NCBI GenBank assembly: GCA_946480015.1
Contig: CAMLIL010000021.1
Location: forward strand, 1-63,742
Length of the DNA: 63,742 nt
Direction: 5' to 3'
From: an uncultured Oxalobacteraceae bacterium
GTDB taxonomy: Bacteria; Pseudomonadota; Gammaproteobacteria; Burkholderiales; Burkholderiaceae
Shown: positions 1 through 8,453 of the stretch, one piece after another
How the letters are laid out: each line of letters starts with the position of its first letter
Position numbering within the stretch: the first letter of the stretch is position 1
Position numbers and translations under genes: made by a program
Notes under the pieces: generated by a model
What the model was told of the DNA's origin: nothing
Databases searched by the model: none
Seen by the model: only the letters and a program-made list of their open reading frames with translations

Positions 1-242
1 ACGAAGAACACGGCGGCACCGCAGTGTCGGCGCGCGAACTGGGCGTGGACGAACATGCGATACGGATTAGTTTATATAGTATGGACAGTGGTGAGTCACC
101 TGCACTTATGGGCTTGCAATACAATTCCTTTGTGTCCATAGGTGATGAGGTGTTTGAGGGACCATTCGGTAGATCTTGTCCACGCTTTGCCACTGGAAAA
201 CGGCCGAAGCAACGTCAACGTTTTAGCGGGAGGGGGCGATGA
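1..242 (+). pseudogene. ybaK: Host ybaK, 5' fragment (partial at window edge), interrupted by island
   Basis: The reading frame enters from the left edge and encodes EEHGGTAVSARELGVDEHA up to about base 57, matching the YbaK family (Cys-tRNA(Pro)/aminoacyl-tRNA deacylase). After that it runs into foreign sequence for about 60 codons and stops at TGA 240-242. The missing continuation (AVVKTLVMQDE...) resumes about 11.5 kb downstream at 11569, in GC-rich host-type codons. The stop overlaps the ATG of the next ybaK copy by ATGA at 239-242. The fused product lacks the catalytic and substrate-binding core and should be inactive, but its transcription and translation could feed the downstream copy. 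The true start lies outside the window. Confidence 0.85.
64..88 (+). repeat. Left terminal inverted repeat of the ybaK island
   Basis: GGATTAGTT (64-72), six bases, then GTATGGACAG (79-88). The reverse complement of 11540-11563 reads GGATTAGTT, five bases, GTATGGACAG. Both 9-mer and 10-mer blocks are identical, with a one-base difference in spacing. They sit exactly where YbaK homology is lost on the left and regained on the right, so they mark the element ends. Confidence 0.85.
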
Positions 243-727
243 CAAAGCATGGATGCGGACCTGAAACACAAGCTACAAAATACTTGCGCCAGCATGGCGT
301 CAATTATTCCAGTCATTTATACGATTACGAAGAACACGGCGGAACCAATTTATCGTCACGTGAACTTGATGTCGATGAACATATAGTTATAAAAACGCTC
401 ATTATGGAGGATGAGCTGGGCAAACCATTAATTGTGCTGATGCATGGAGATTGGAAGGTCTCGACAAAGGAACTTGCCCGACAAGTTGGATGCAAAAAAG
501 TTGAGCCTTGTAAGCCGGAAGTGGCTAACCGCCATACTGGTTTTCTTATTGGTGGCACCAGCCCGTTCGGTACGAAAAAGAGAATGCCAGTTTACGTCGA
601 GAAAACCATACTCGATTTACCAACTATTTACATAAACGGTGGACGTCGAGGCTATCTTGTTAGCATGTCGCCTCGTGAATTGATCCGTGTACTTGAGCCA
701 AGTGTTGTCGAGGCGGCACTAAGGTAG
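239..727 (+). CDS. ybaK: YbaK/EbsC family Cys-tRNA(Pro) deacylase, island-borne complete copy
   Basis: This 162-residue protein is full length for YbaK (about 159 aa). It contains the family blocks VIKTLIMEDELGKPLIVLMH, KKVEPCKPEVANRHTGFLIG, GGTSPFGTKK and IYINGGRRGYLVSMSP. YbaK hydrolyses Cys-tRNA(Pro) formed by prolyl-tRNA synthetase. A strong purine-rich ribosome site (GGGAGGGGG) precedes the ATG, which overlaps the stop codon of the truncated host gene by ATGA. Codon use is AT-richer than in the host fragments at 1-63 and 11564-11919, and the protein is clearly divergent from them, so this is an imported homologue rather than a duplication. It probably restores the function lost by the insertion. 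Confidence 0.9.
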   Translation: MTKHGCGPETQATKYLRQHGVNYSSHLYDYEEHGGTNLSSRELDVDEHIVIKTLIMEDELGKPLIVLMHGDWKVSTKELARQVGCKKVEPCKPEVANRHTGFLIGGTSPFGTKKRMPVYVEKTILDLPTIYINGGRRGYLVSMSPRELIRVLEPSVVEAALR

Positions 728-865
728 GGGTAGCATCACAGATCGTTTTAAGCGCACTTCACGTTTCTGCATCCAGTATCCAAAACAGGAAACCAAATTT
801 TCTATTGAGTATGATGACAAATTTACGATTGGATCGATGGTGTTGACTTTGGAGAGACGGCAACT

Positions 866-1105
866 GTGAGCAATGGGTTTTTCCAGGGTGGACTGCTCAA
901 TCAGAGAAATGTGAAGCACAGGGTTTTCGTTAGCTATCACCACGGCGGCGATCAAGCTTATTACGATGATTTTTCAAAGGCATTTCATGATACTTATGAA
1001 GCGATCTATGAGGAAGTAGAACATCGAGCCCGTTCTCGCGCGCCATTTGGCGCGCGGTGGCCTCAACTTATAGCAAGTGTACGGACAGTCGCTGGAACCA
1101 AGTAG
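866..1105 (+). pseudogene. Truncated TIR-like (MTH538/ThsB-type) gene
   Basis: The segment from residue 16, VKHRVFVSYHHGGDQAYY then DDFSKAFHDTYEAIYEE, matches the N-terminal strand and first helix of the MTH538/DUF1863 TIR-like family, which includes Thoeris ThsB-type proteins. Homology ends near 1020. The rest is an unrelated tail that stops at 1105 and overlaps the 3' end of the opposing patatin gene. Either the GTG at 866 or the GTG at 911 could be the original start. Family members are normally over 120 aa, so about two thirds is missing. It is a relic of a second TIR gene. Confidence 0.6.
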
Positions 1106-3626
1106 CGGCATCGCTTTGGGTATTCCATGTGCCGACAAGGTCGTGCCGGAACAGGTCTTGTCCAATGTGCTCGCCCAGTGCACGATACGCCTCGAATTGC
1201 ATTTCGCTGAATAATTGCTGGGCCGTTGATTGGTGAGGGAAATCGGGATTTTCTGTACGGAACAGCTTGAGAAATTCGGACTCGTTTCCTGTCAATGAGG
1301 ACTTGATGTATAAAAGAAATCCATGTTGGTTCTCGCCGGGGTAGTCAATGCGCGCCATGCTGAAGTGGGCCATGCCATGGCCATCCGTATTGCTCCGCAG
1401 GTCAGCCAAATCGGGTTCAATGTGAATACCCAAATCGACCTGGGCCAGTTGCACCAGACGGATCAATCCGCCAAACGATAGCGTCGGGTCGGCCTCTCCA
1501 TCAATAGCGATAATAAACTTGCATCGACGTTTTAGCAGTTCATAGATGCCAAGATTTTCGATATGCCCGCCATCAGACAGATTGAGAAAGCGGTCGTGTT
1601 CATCGATGCGGCCAGACAGTTCCTTGAAAAAATACCAGGGACCGCAAGGTGGTAACCACTTCAACCAAGACAACCCTCGGTCGGGGCGTCGGGCCCAATA
1701 CCCAAGTCTAATATTGCACATCGCCAGCAAGAATCGAAGGCGCGTCGACGTAAGTGTTCCCATATTTGGAGCAGCTGCTGCGCCGGATATCGCAATTGCG
1801 GTTGCCAAATCTAGATGACGATCACTTGCTTCCCATTCCTTGGTCGGGCAATAGCCGGTTGTCCTGCTGCCGCAATAATGTTTACTGAACAGGAAGAAAT
1901 CGGTTCCTCGTCCAAGCAAGCTCGGATTGATACTGGCGGGAATATTGAGTGCGGCGCAGACAAGGTGATACGGGGATTTCCCAGCTGTATGCATCTCCGA
2001 CAACAGTGGGCTGTCCTCCTTAGTGTCGTTGACGGGTCGCTGCAGGTAGGCGCGTGCCAATCGATCACGGTAATAGCGACGCGGAGAGGCAAAGTTGAGA
2101 TTGATGACAACAGTAGTAATCAGAATTGTCACCAACGTGAAGTAGCGCAGTGGTGCCAAGTCTGCGTCCGGTGCGAGAATGAATTTCTCGGTCAGCCATA
2201 AAAAGCTGGCGCCAAGAAAAAATGGACCGGAAAGCGCGAGAAGGTTCAAAATCCAGCGCCTGGCGGGACTAATAGATGGGCATAGCGCGGCTAACATGCC
2301 GACCCCGATGGGAAATGCCAGGGACACTGCCATCAAATGGAAGCCATGTACTCGCGACAAGATGGCGTGGCAAGCATATGGTAGGGCTTGGGCCGCCAGC
2401 GCCATCAGGGCGAGCATAGATACAGCGGCAGCGCAGCGCTCAATCACCTGAACCCGCCGCGCGCGCATAAAGGATGGGACAAGTGACATAATCCCCATAG
2501 CTACTGGGATCAAAAACATTGCGCTCCAGGTCAGTAGATTAGGTGCGAACTGAGTCGTCACTGCGCGGTAAAATTCTGGCTTGAAGAGGCCCGCGCCCAG
2601 TACGAGCAGCGCCAGGAATGGAGATACAAGTAGGACCGAAACCATGGCACCGTACACCAGTTGCCAAGCAATGGTCGCTCGTGTCAAAAAGCCGCCTTCG
2701 CTGAGGTATTTTCCGTGTTGGCGCAGATGGCGGACCTCATCAGTTTCAATGTGGCCGGCAGCACCGAACGGTCGCGATTGTTGACCTGGATTCAATGTGA
2801 CATTATTTCCTGTGGCGTCAAGTGCACTGCTTATAAAGCCTCCAAGATAGCCACCTCCCGAAACCGTAGACAAATAGTCAATGTGACGCGCGATGCCCAT
2901 GCGCGCCAGAGCCTGCACGACGCCCAAGGCAAAGGTGGCGGAGCGAATGCCACCGCCGGAAATGGCCAACCCTACTGCGTTGGTCGATTCAGTCGCGTTC
3001 GCAAGCGCATAGTGTTGTCTGCGTTTGAGGACTTCGCCCTGTTCCTCGTTGCACATTGTGTCGTTATCGCAGGTGCCAAAATTGAGGTTTCCCCAATATT
3101 TATTATGGCTTCCCGGTGCTGTTTGCGGGGTGCGGCAATGCTCGACCACGGCTTCAAAATCCCCTGCTAAGTGACCAAGCAGTGTACAGAACTGACGTAA
3201 TGGAATTTGCAAGGCGGCCAGCTCGCGCCTAAATTCAAATCGTACATCGGCATTGGATAACTTTCCCGCAAGGCTGACCTTGTGCCATTTTGCTGTGAAT
3301 GGCCGGACTCGCAAATTCAGGACATGTAAGCTCAGCGTCGCAAAATGCTTAGCTTCCGATTCGTTTTGTATCAGAGACCGCGATAGCGGAAACAGTTCAT
3401 ACACGCTGGTCAACGCACGTTTTTCTTCGCCTGAGTTGTATGGCAATGCTTGAGTCGCGATCTTGGAACGTAATTCGTTGTACAAAGCCCAAGCTGTGTG
3501 CTTGTCTGTTTGCGTCGGCTGCCACGGTAGTGAAGCAAGATGGGGAGGCAGCTTGCCCTCGTCTCCCATGAGATCGATCAGCGCGTGTTGCGTTAGCCAG
3601 GTTTCCCAAGTAAGTTCATTGCTCAT
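1068..3626 (-). CDS. Patatin-like phospholipase with an internal membrane region
   Basis: The protein has 852 residues. The patatin serine-aspartate dyad is visible: oxyanion loop GGGIRS at 224-229, nucleophile Ser256 in STVSGGGYLG, and Asp685 in SDGGHIENLGIYELL. Between the Ser and Asp motifs, residues 320-510 contain several hydrophobic segments, probably four to six membrane helices, so the lipase is likely membrane anchored. The N-terminal 200 residues have no domain I recognise. Patatin lipases act as membrane-degrading effectors in several anti-phage systems (for example CBASS CapV), but no cyclase or sensor is next to this gene, so a defence role is inferred from the island alone. It is transcribed toward the truncated TIR gene and overlaps its 3' end. 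Confidence 0.85.
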   Translation of the reverse strand: MSNELTWETWLTQHALIDLMGDEGKLPPHLASLPWQPTQTDKHTAWALYNELRSKIATQALPYNSGEEKRALTSVYELFPLSRSLIQNESEAKHFATLSLHVLNLRVRPFTAKWHKVSLAGKLSNADVRFEFRRELAALQIPLRQFCTLLGHLAGDFEAVVEHCRTPQTAPGSHNKYWGNLNFGTCDNDTMCNEEQGEVLKRRQHYALANATESTNAVGLAISGGGIRSATFALGVVQALARMGIARHIDYLSTVSGGGYLGGFISSALDATGNNVTLNPGQQSRPFGAAGHIETDEVRHLRQHGKYLSEGGFLTRATIAWQLVYGAMVSVLLVSPFLALLVLGAGLFKPEFYRAVTTQFAPNLLTWSAMFLIPVAMGIMSLVPSFMRARRVQVIERCAAAVSMLALMALAAQALPYACHAILSRVHGFHLMAVSLAFPIGVGMLAALCPSISPARRWILNLLALSGPFFLGASFLWLTEKFILAPDADLAPLRYFTLVTILITTVVINLNFASPRRYYRDRLARAYLQRPVNDTKEDSPLLSEMHTAGKSPYHLVCAALNIPASINPSLLGRGTDFFLFSKHYCGSRTTGYCPTKEWEASDRHLDLATAIAISGAAAAPNMGTLTSTRLRFLLAMCNIRLGYWARRPDRGLSWLKWLPPCGPWYFFKELSGRIDEHDRFLNLSDGGHIENLGIYELLKRRCKFIIAIDGEADPTLSFGGLIRLVQLAQVDLGIHIEPDLADLRSNTDGHGMAHFSMARIDYPGENQHGFLLYIKSSLTGNESEFLKLFRTENPDFPHQSTAQQLFSEMQFEAYRALGEHIGQDLFRHDLVGTWNTQSDAATWFQRLSVHLL

Positions 3627-3805
3627 AGGTGAAATCTCTTTGATTTATGATTCTCGTTGCATTTTATTGCGATAATGACAATATACATAAATTCGCTTAG
3701 TAAAGATACCAAATAAATCGCGAGCTACAAAAAGCGTGATGTCCCGGACGTCGACGTAGTAGTTGCATTGGTTGCTAACATGTTCGAAGTGCAAGAGGCT
3801 AAGAT

Positions 3806-4558
3806 GTGGCCTTCCCCCAGCGGGAAAGGTCGTGCATAGACCGCCATATTCCGGAGGCCTTACAGTCTGCTTTAGTCCTGTGGGTGGCGGTTGCCTCGAC
3901 GGAACAAGAATTTGCAGTCCTCGGCCTTGGCACGCATGTATCACCGCTTGTGAACACTCATCGCCATGTTTCTTGCGACGCCACACGCCCTTACTTAGCT
4001 ACCATCTACGCAAAAACTCGTTTCGTCGACGTCGTCAACATGGACAGCGGTGCACGCGTTACGACTCTACCCCATGACCAACGCGTCAATGATGTGGCGT
4101 TCGATCGCAGCGGCAAGTTCACCGCCACAGTGTCTGAAGATAATTTTGTTCACCTTTGGACTCTAGAGGGAAGAGAAGTCGTTAGGCGCGCTGCGCTCGA
4201 CCCGCAATTTGTTATTTTTTCGCCTGACAATAGTTTGATCATTAGTAGCGGCGACGAGCAGGTTCAATTTCATCCCTGGCAAACGCAAGACCTACTACGT
4301 GAAGCACGTAAACGGCTGCGCCCGTCCCGGGCCATTAGCCAGAGGCATGGAATGTGGTGTTGGGTCGAATCTGAACTAGAACAATGGAGCCTGCGCCTTT
4401 GGAACATCAATTGCATAAAGATCTCGAATGCCGGTCTCAAATTCTTTTTGCCCTCCGTAACTCGGATGACGTATCTGAACGATCTCCAAGTCATCAGAAA
4501 TACGCTGCGCCGAAGCGGCTGCATCGTTTCCAATTGCTATAAGGCGTCGCGGGCGTAG
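3806..4558 (+). pseudogene. WD40-repeat protein, C-terminal remnant
   Basis: Residues about 50-180 (roughly 3960-4345) carry WD40-like blades: RVNDVAFDRSGKFTATVSED and FVHLWTLEGREVV, then FVIFSPDNSLIISSGDEQVQ. They are followed by WQTQDLLREARKRL, like the ending of STAND-type WD40 proteins. Upstream sequence shows no credible start or NTPase domain. The last 180 bases only read through the antisense of the uracil-glycosylase-like gene. This is best read as the 3' scar of a larger WD40 protein replaced by island cargo. Confidence 0.5.
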
Positions 4559-5038
4559 CATAGCTATAAGCCCGGACAGCACTGCCTCGCCTGCTCGGCG
4601 TTCGCGTACATTGTGTGAACGATTTGAAAATGGGTCTGATGGATCGAAAGGATGAAGCGGAAATACGTTCCAAAGGAAGACTGGAGACTCAATTTCCGAG
4701 AGAAGTCCCCAGATTACTGTAGCTGTTCGCTCTGCATATGCCGGTCCGACTGTTGTTCGCGGGATACACATGCCCCACCGTTGAGCGTGATCCTGCAGGT
4801 GGACATCATCGGTCAGCGCCAAGCCGGTGCGTCGGCCTCCTCTGTGCCCTAGATCTCGTCCGATCCAAAGTGCATCGATTTCGACATCGAGTGCTGCCAA
4901 CAGCATCGACTCCAATGCATGCTTGCGTTGCGCCGGAGCATCATCCAGGTCGTGTATGGGGCACTTATGGGCGTATGGATTGAATGTGTTTTCGAACTCA
5001 AGAGCACCGAGTGCGTCTACAAATTGTCGCGGATTCAT
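4376..5038 (-). CDS. Uracil-DNA glycosylase superfamily protein, last gene of a TIR-Nmad2-MazG-UDG operon
   Basis: The protein has 220 residues. It shows a UDG-like fold signature: DALWIGRDLGHRGGRRTGLA (55-74) in the place of the water-activating motif, FLWNVFPLHP (121-130), and the DNA-contacting RHPSYGG (190-196). Family members excise uracil or damaged bases from DNA, or bind such bases. It starts five bases after the stop of the MazG-like gene, so it is co-transcribed with it. The motifs deviate from canonical Ung, which points to a specialised subgroup, perhaps acting on or sensing modified phage bases. That role is inference. The 3' end overlaps the WD40 relic on the other strand. Confidence 0.75.
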   Translation of the reverse strand: MNPRQFVDALGALEFENTFNPYAHKCPIHDLDDAPAQRKHALESMLLAALDVEIDALWIGRDLGHRGGRRTGLALTDDVHLQDHAQRWGMCIPRTTVGPAYAERTATVIWGLLSEIESPVFLWNVFPLHPFDPSDPFSNRSHNVRERRAGEAVLSGLIAMLRPRRLIAIGNDAAASAQRISDDLEIVQIRHPSYGGQKEFETGIRDLYAIDVPKAQAPLF

Positions 5039-5043
5039 ATGTT

Positions 5044-6186
5044 TTAGGAAATCTTTTCAAATCTGATTGATCGCTCAATGCGATCACATACAATGATACC
5101 GCCATTGTTGGCTCGTACTTGCCGAAAGACTTCATATCCTTGCAGAATTGCACGCTTCCATAGACTTAGCGGGCATTGTTCGACTTCATAGCCTTGAACG
5201 AATTGTTGAATGGTTTTCAATAAATCCAATGAGACATTGTCTTGACCATCAAAGAAATTTAGCTCTTTAGCTCGCGAGAACAACCATGCAGTTAAGCCTT
5301 CTTCCACCACAATTGCGCGACCGCCATCTTCTGCTTCGTCAATTTTCTTATCGCTTTTTCGTTTATGTTTTATCAATGCTCGAAAAACAGGGGACCAATT
5401 AAGTACTGCGACATGAGATAGGTGAAACACGTCATGGAACCGATATCCGTCAGGATCTGCAATATTATCCGATAGTGGATCTCCAAGGAATACATCATTC
5501 CATTTCAAATAGCTTTGACCATTTTTTCTCTGCGTAATCTCAATTCTAAATTGTTCTGGTAGTCGCTCGTCAATGTCAAATCCGGAATCAAACGTAGGCA
5601 TTTCATGAAGGTTTGGCTTCAAAAAACTGCCGCAAGTTTTCTTTATGTTTCCTCGTACAACTTCAGAAAAACTTATTTCTGCCGCATGTAACGCTTGTAA
5701 ATATTTTATTGCAAAAACTTGGAGCAAATTATCGGAATTCTCTCGACTATCGGAAATTACTAACAGAGCTGATGCCGCAGCCCCAAGCTCAAGCAGCGTA
5801 ATATTGAGTTCCGGGGTTGTCTTGGCTGAATAGACATGTGCGACTGATCCGCCAGATATGTCGCTGGTAGCAACAGATTTTTTATACCGTCCAGCCTCAA
5901 CTGCATTTGATAAAAGGTCTGGAAGATTGCTATTTGTTCTATGTGCTAGGGCGGTAAAATACCATAATACATCACCAAACTCTTCTACAACGGCAGCCTT
6001 AAACCATTTATAAGCATGACCTTCTCGGTTTAACTTCTTTGCGGTCGCCATAATGCTGCCAACCTCGCCGAATATTCCCATTAGGATGATGGAAAATGCG
6101 TCATCCGCGAGCCGATCTGTAGGGCTCACTGCCGCGACGTATTCCTCTAATAGTATACCCGCCACTTCATTTCCTCGATCATTCAT
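5044..6186 (-). CDS. MazG-like nucleoside triphosphate pyrophosphohydrolase with a C-terminal extension
   Basis: The protein has 380 residues. Residues 30-85 match the all-alpha MazG/dUTPase-like NTP pyrophosphohydrolase fold. The metal-binding acidic residues are visible in EVGSIMATAKKL (41-52) and VVEEFGDVLWYF (66-77). Such enzymes cut (d)NTPs to monophosphates. The C-terminal half includes FHDVFHLSHVAVLNWSPVFR and EDGGRAIVVEEGLTAW, a conserved-looking helical module that I cannot name. Its ATG lies three bases after the Nmad2 stop, and the UDG-like gene follows after five bases. In context it could hydrolyse a modified nucleotide or deplete nucleotides once TIR signalling starts; neither is shown by sequence. 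Confidence 0.75.
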   Translation of the reverse strand: MNDRGNEVAGILLEEYVAAVSPTDRLADDAFSIILMGIFGEVGSIMATAKKLNREGHAYKWFKAAVVEEFGDVLWYFTALAHRTNSNLPDLLSNAVEAGRYKKSVATSDISGGSVAHVYSAKTTPELNITLLELGAAASALLVISDSRENSDNLLQVFAIKYLQALHAAEISFSEVVRGNIKKTCGSFLKPNLHEMPTFDSGFDIDERLPEQFRIEITQRKNGQSYLKWNDVFLGDPLSDNIADPDGYRFHDVFHLSHVAVLNWSPVFRALIKHKRKSDKKIDEAEDGGRAIVVEEGLTAWLFSRAKELNFFDGQDNVSLDLLKTIQQFVQGYEVEQCPLSLWKRAILQGYEVFRQVRANNGGIIVCDRIERSIRFEKIS

Positions 6187-6189
6187 TAA

Positions 6190-6792
6190 TCAACTCCAAT
6201 CCAGTGGTTTGCCAGCATAGCCAGTAGAAGCGAGAGCAGAAAACCAGCTGATGAATTCTCTTATCATATCTTCCGGGAAATTACATTTATGTCCTGGCCC
6301 CATTTTGCATATATCCATGCCGCGGAAGTTTCTTAGGACTTCTGGAATTTCCGGCGCGTTGCTGCCAAAATATGCAAATTCTTTAGAGATTAGGATTCGA
6401 TCCGCCTTGGTGTCACGTTCTATATTTGCTTGATTTTGCGTTCCGTCATGATGGCTGTGATGCGAATCGACTTGGCCCCATTGATTGTCTGCTAACCGTC
6501 TATATATATTGTCGCCATACATCTGTTTAGTGGTACCTCGCAAATTTGGTTTCTTATACTGTAGGTCCTGGCTATTCCAGTAATCATCGAATGTGAGTGT
6601 ATCGGAGACTTTCATGGCATAGATAAGATGCCCTTGATGTCCTCGCTTAGCACTACCTGTGCCAATTACCCAATCGCCAACCTGAGCAGATTTTCTGATT
6701 TCTGGTTTGCACGTTGCAAGAGTACAAAATCCTCCAAATGGATTGGGAGCAAAACCAAAATCACGCGCCATAACATAAGAATAAAGCTTCAT
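6190..6792 (-). CDS. Nmad2 (nucleotide modification associated domain 2) protein
   Basis: The protein has 200 residues. The start at 6792 is chosen because AAGGA stands five bases upstream and the conserved block begins right there: MKLYSYVMARDFGFAPNPFG, then GFCTLATCKP, then QVGDWVIGTGSA. These match my knowledge of the Nmad2 family, proposed by comparative genomics to handle or recognise modified nucleotides and found beside DNA-modification and conflict genes. A longer frame opens at 6873 but would overlap the TIR gene and has no ribosome site. There is a seven-base gap to the TIR stop and a three-base gap to the MazG-like gene. No catalytic mechanism is established. Confidence 0.8.
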   Translation of the reverse strand: MKLYSYVMARDFGFAPNPFGGFCTLATCKPEIRKSAQVGDWVIGTGSAKRGHQGHLIYAMKVSDTLTFDDYWNSQDLQYKKPNLRGTTKQMYGDNIYRRLADNQWGQVDSHHSHHDGTQNQANIERDTKADRILISKEFAYFGSNAPEIPEVLRNFRGMDICKMGPGHKCNFPEDMIREFISWFSALASTGYAGKPLDWS

Positions 6793-6799
6793 ATCATCC

Positions 6800-7270
6800 T
6801 TAACATTGTGCACGTGGTATGTCTTTACGATCCCACTTCGTACCATCGGGTTTTTCGATGCTATCAGTTCCATGAATCGCGTCTACAATGCTATTGCCAT
6901 GCCAGCCAACAATGGCATCACCATAGTCAGCCAAGGCATCTGGTACGTCACAACCTTTTTCTCCGTGCGCCCAAACCCCGACAATTCGTATGCCCAATTT
7001 TTGCGCATATTCAATTTCCCAATTTACGTATGCGCTATTTTTTGTTCCCGGTGATATATAAACGACCATAACACTACATGCTTGAATTCTTGGTGCTAAA
7101 ATCTGCGATTTTATGTATGATTCTGAGCTGGCATTATTAGGGTTGTCAGAATTAATTGAGTAATCACGTATGGCCATTCCATTTTTCCCGAGTAGCGTTT
7201 TTAATTCGCCGAGTCCAGCATCATCTTCGTGGATATGGCTAATAAAGACGTTTTTTGTACTGGTGACCAT
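6800..7270 (-). CDS. TIR domain protein (Thoeris ThsB-like), first gene of the operon
   Basis: The protein has 156 residues. The start at 7270 has an ideal AAGGAG nine bases upstream; the upstream in-frame extension lacks one. The TIR core is clear: KNVFISHIHEDD (box 1, 6-17), the DYSINSDNP loop (36-44), SVMVVYISPGTKNS (66-79) and NWEIEYAQ (83-90). The last motif holds the acidic residues where TIR NADases and cyclases carry their catalytic Glu. This subgroup makes or senses NAD-derived signals in Thoeris systems. No ThsA is present. It heads a four-gene operon with Nmad2, MazG-like and UDG-like genes, so it may be either sensor or effector there. Confidence 0.85.
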   Translation of the reverse strand: MVTSTKNVFISHIHEDDAGLGELKTLLGKNGMAIRDYSINSDNPNNASSESYIKSQILAPRIQACSVMVVYISPGTKNSAYVNWEIEYAQKLGIRIVGVWAHGEKGCDVPDALADYGDAIVGWHGNSIVDAIHGTDSIEKPDGTKWDRKDIPRAQC

Positions 7271-7630
7271 CGTAAGCTCCTTTTTCCATAAATTAGCTAT
7301 GGATATATAATTTCGAGATATTTCCAAATGATGTTTTATTTAAACTAAATTTACAAGCTTATTAAAGGAAATTCTCACACATTCTCACGAAAAGTTGCGA
7401 AGAAGGTTTAATAAGAATTCTATTGTGGCAGTAAAGCAAGTTATTGGCAATGGATCGTCCGAAGCTGCATACGTGCCTAAATACAGGTAGTGAGAATCAT
7501 TTCGTGGACGGAAGGGGCCTGCCAGGCGGGGAAAGTTCCAACGTCAGAAATATTAGGAATGCTGAACGGGGGGAGCCACGTGGACGTGGTGGGTGCCAAC
7601 GCAATCCACCGAACTTAGCAGCGCAGCGCG
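7271..7630. other. AT-rich leader of the TIR operon and non-coding spacer
   Basis: This is about 360 bases without a convincing gene. The 7271-7400 part is very AT-rich and should hold the promoter of the minus-strand TIR operon, but I cannot fix one -35/-10 pair. Positions 7535-7550 (TTCCAACGTCAGAAAT) resemble one arm plus a mutated arm of the 18-base palindromes at 8359 and 10214. The sequence turns GC-rich from about 7555 where IS relics begin. Confidence 0.5.
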
Positions 7631-8123
7631 TCAGCATAGCTTCTGACTCATGAATTTTTGAGGCTTCGTGCAGACGACGTACGGCTCGGATTTGATGATA
7701 CCGGGCCGGTGCGTACAGGTGCGGTCGGCAATTAATTGTAGTGCGTCGAGCAGGCGCGTGGCGATATTGGGGCCGAGGAACAGCGCGGGTATCAGCGGTT
7801 TCAGGAGGGGAGGGTAGTGGCCCAGTTGATGCGCTATGTCGGAGGCAACGACGCCGCGCGCAGAGCCGTTTTCGTGGCCAGTTTCTGTAGGTTGTCGCAA
7901 TCGATCTTTGCGGCGAAGTCGTGCATCGCCGCCTGCTGCGAAAGGCCGGAGACTTGTTCGAGGTTGAGCTGGTGTTAGTAGAGACACCTGAAGGACTTCT
8001 CAATGTGCCAGGTTAGTGATATAGGCCGCCAAATTCGAACTGCGGAAAGGCCACTGGGTAGAGAAGATTGGTCAGCAGCACGCGCACCTTGCCGGTGCTG
8101 GCGACATAGCAAACGATGCGCAC
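7631..8123 (-). pseudogene. IS4-family transposase, C-terminal remnant with frameshifts
   Basis: Reading the minus strand in three frames recovers successive transposase pieces: VRIVCYVASTGKVRVLLTNL near 8123-8060, then WHIEKSFRCLY, a TAA, HQLNLEQVSGLSQQAAMHDF and AAKIDCDNL, then LKPLIPALFLGPNIATRLLD and a C-terminus at 7631. The block HIEKSFRCLY, preceded by TNLL, is the conserved E-box region of IS4-type transposases. At least two frameshifts and one internal stop are present, and the N-terminal half is missing. No terminal repeats could be assigned. Confidence 0.75.
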
Positions 8124-8453
8124 CGTTCAGGCCGTCGATGGACACTCTTAGTTATCGGCGTCGCGCCGGCCCGGCGCCGCCAGCGTGACGATTCGTCGGT
8201 GCTCGACCGCCCGCAGGCGTTCTTCGTATGAATACATGGACCACTTCCAAATAGTCCAAGATTTTGTCCGCATCCCCACTGTATCGGTTTTCAATCGCTG
8301 TTGACATCTCCAAACGATGAATTGGAATTGTTCACTTTCTGACGTTGGAAATCGTGACATTTCCAACGTTGGAAATCGCTGGCCAGAACAAGTGTGGTCA
8401 ATCGCTCTCATGACTGGCGGCGGCCATGGTTGCGCTAGTGTCGAACCTGACTG
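8124..8453. other. IS debris and spacer, including a short orfA-like start
   Basis: On the minus strand from 8237 the codons read MYSYEERLRAVE, the usual N-terminal signature of IS3-type OrfA helix-turn-helix proteins, and then homology is lost. It is a scar of a second IS. From 8260 to 8453 the sequence carries the 18-base palindrome at 8359 and an extra half site at 8341, upstream of nothing on the plus strand but downstream of the recombinase module. No intact gene is seen. Confidence 0.5.
8359..8376. repeat. 18-bp perfect palindrome, copy 1 (3' side of recombinase module)
   Basis: ATTTCCAACGTTGGAAAT is perfectly self-complementary and occurs again at 10214-10231. An additional half site (ACGTTGGAAATC) sits at 8342-8353. 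The two copies bracket the recombinase and its partner gene, which suggests an operator or a recombinase-binding site. Confidence 0.8.

Noticed and set aside
24..242. Apparent 72-codon gene at the left end
   Set aside because: It is the in-frame continuation of the interrupted host ybaK into the island end, not an independent gene.
239..727. Second ybaK as a simple duplication of the host gene
   Set aside because: Its codon use and protein sequence differ strongly from both host fragments, and it lies inside the terminal repeats, so it was imported.
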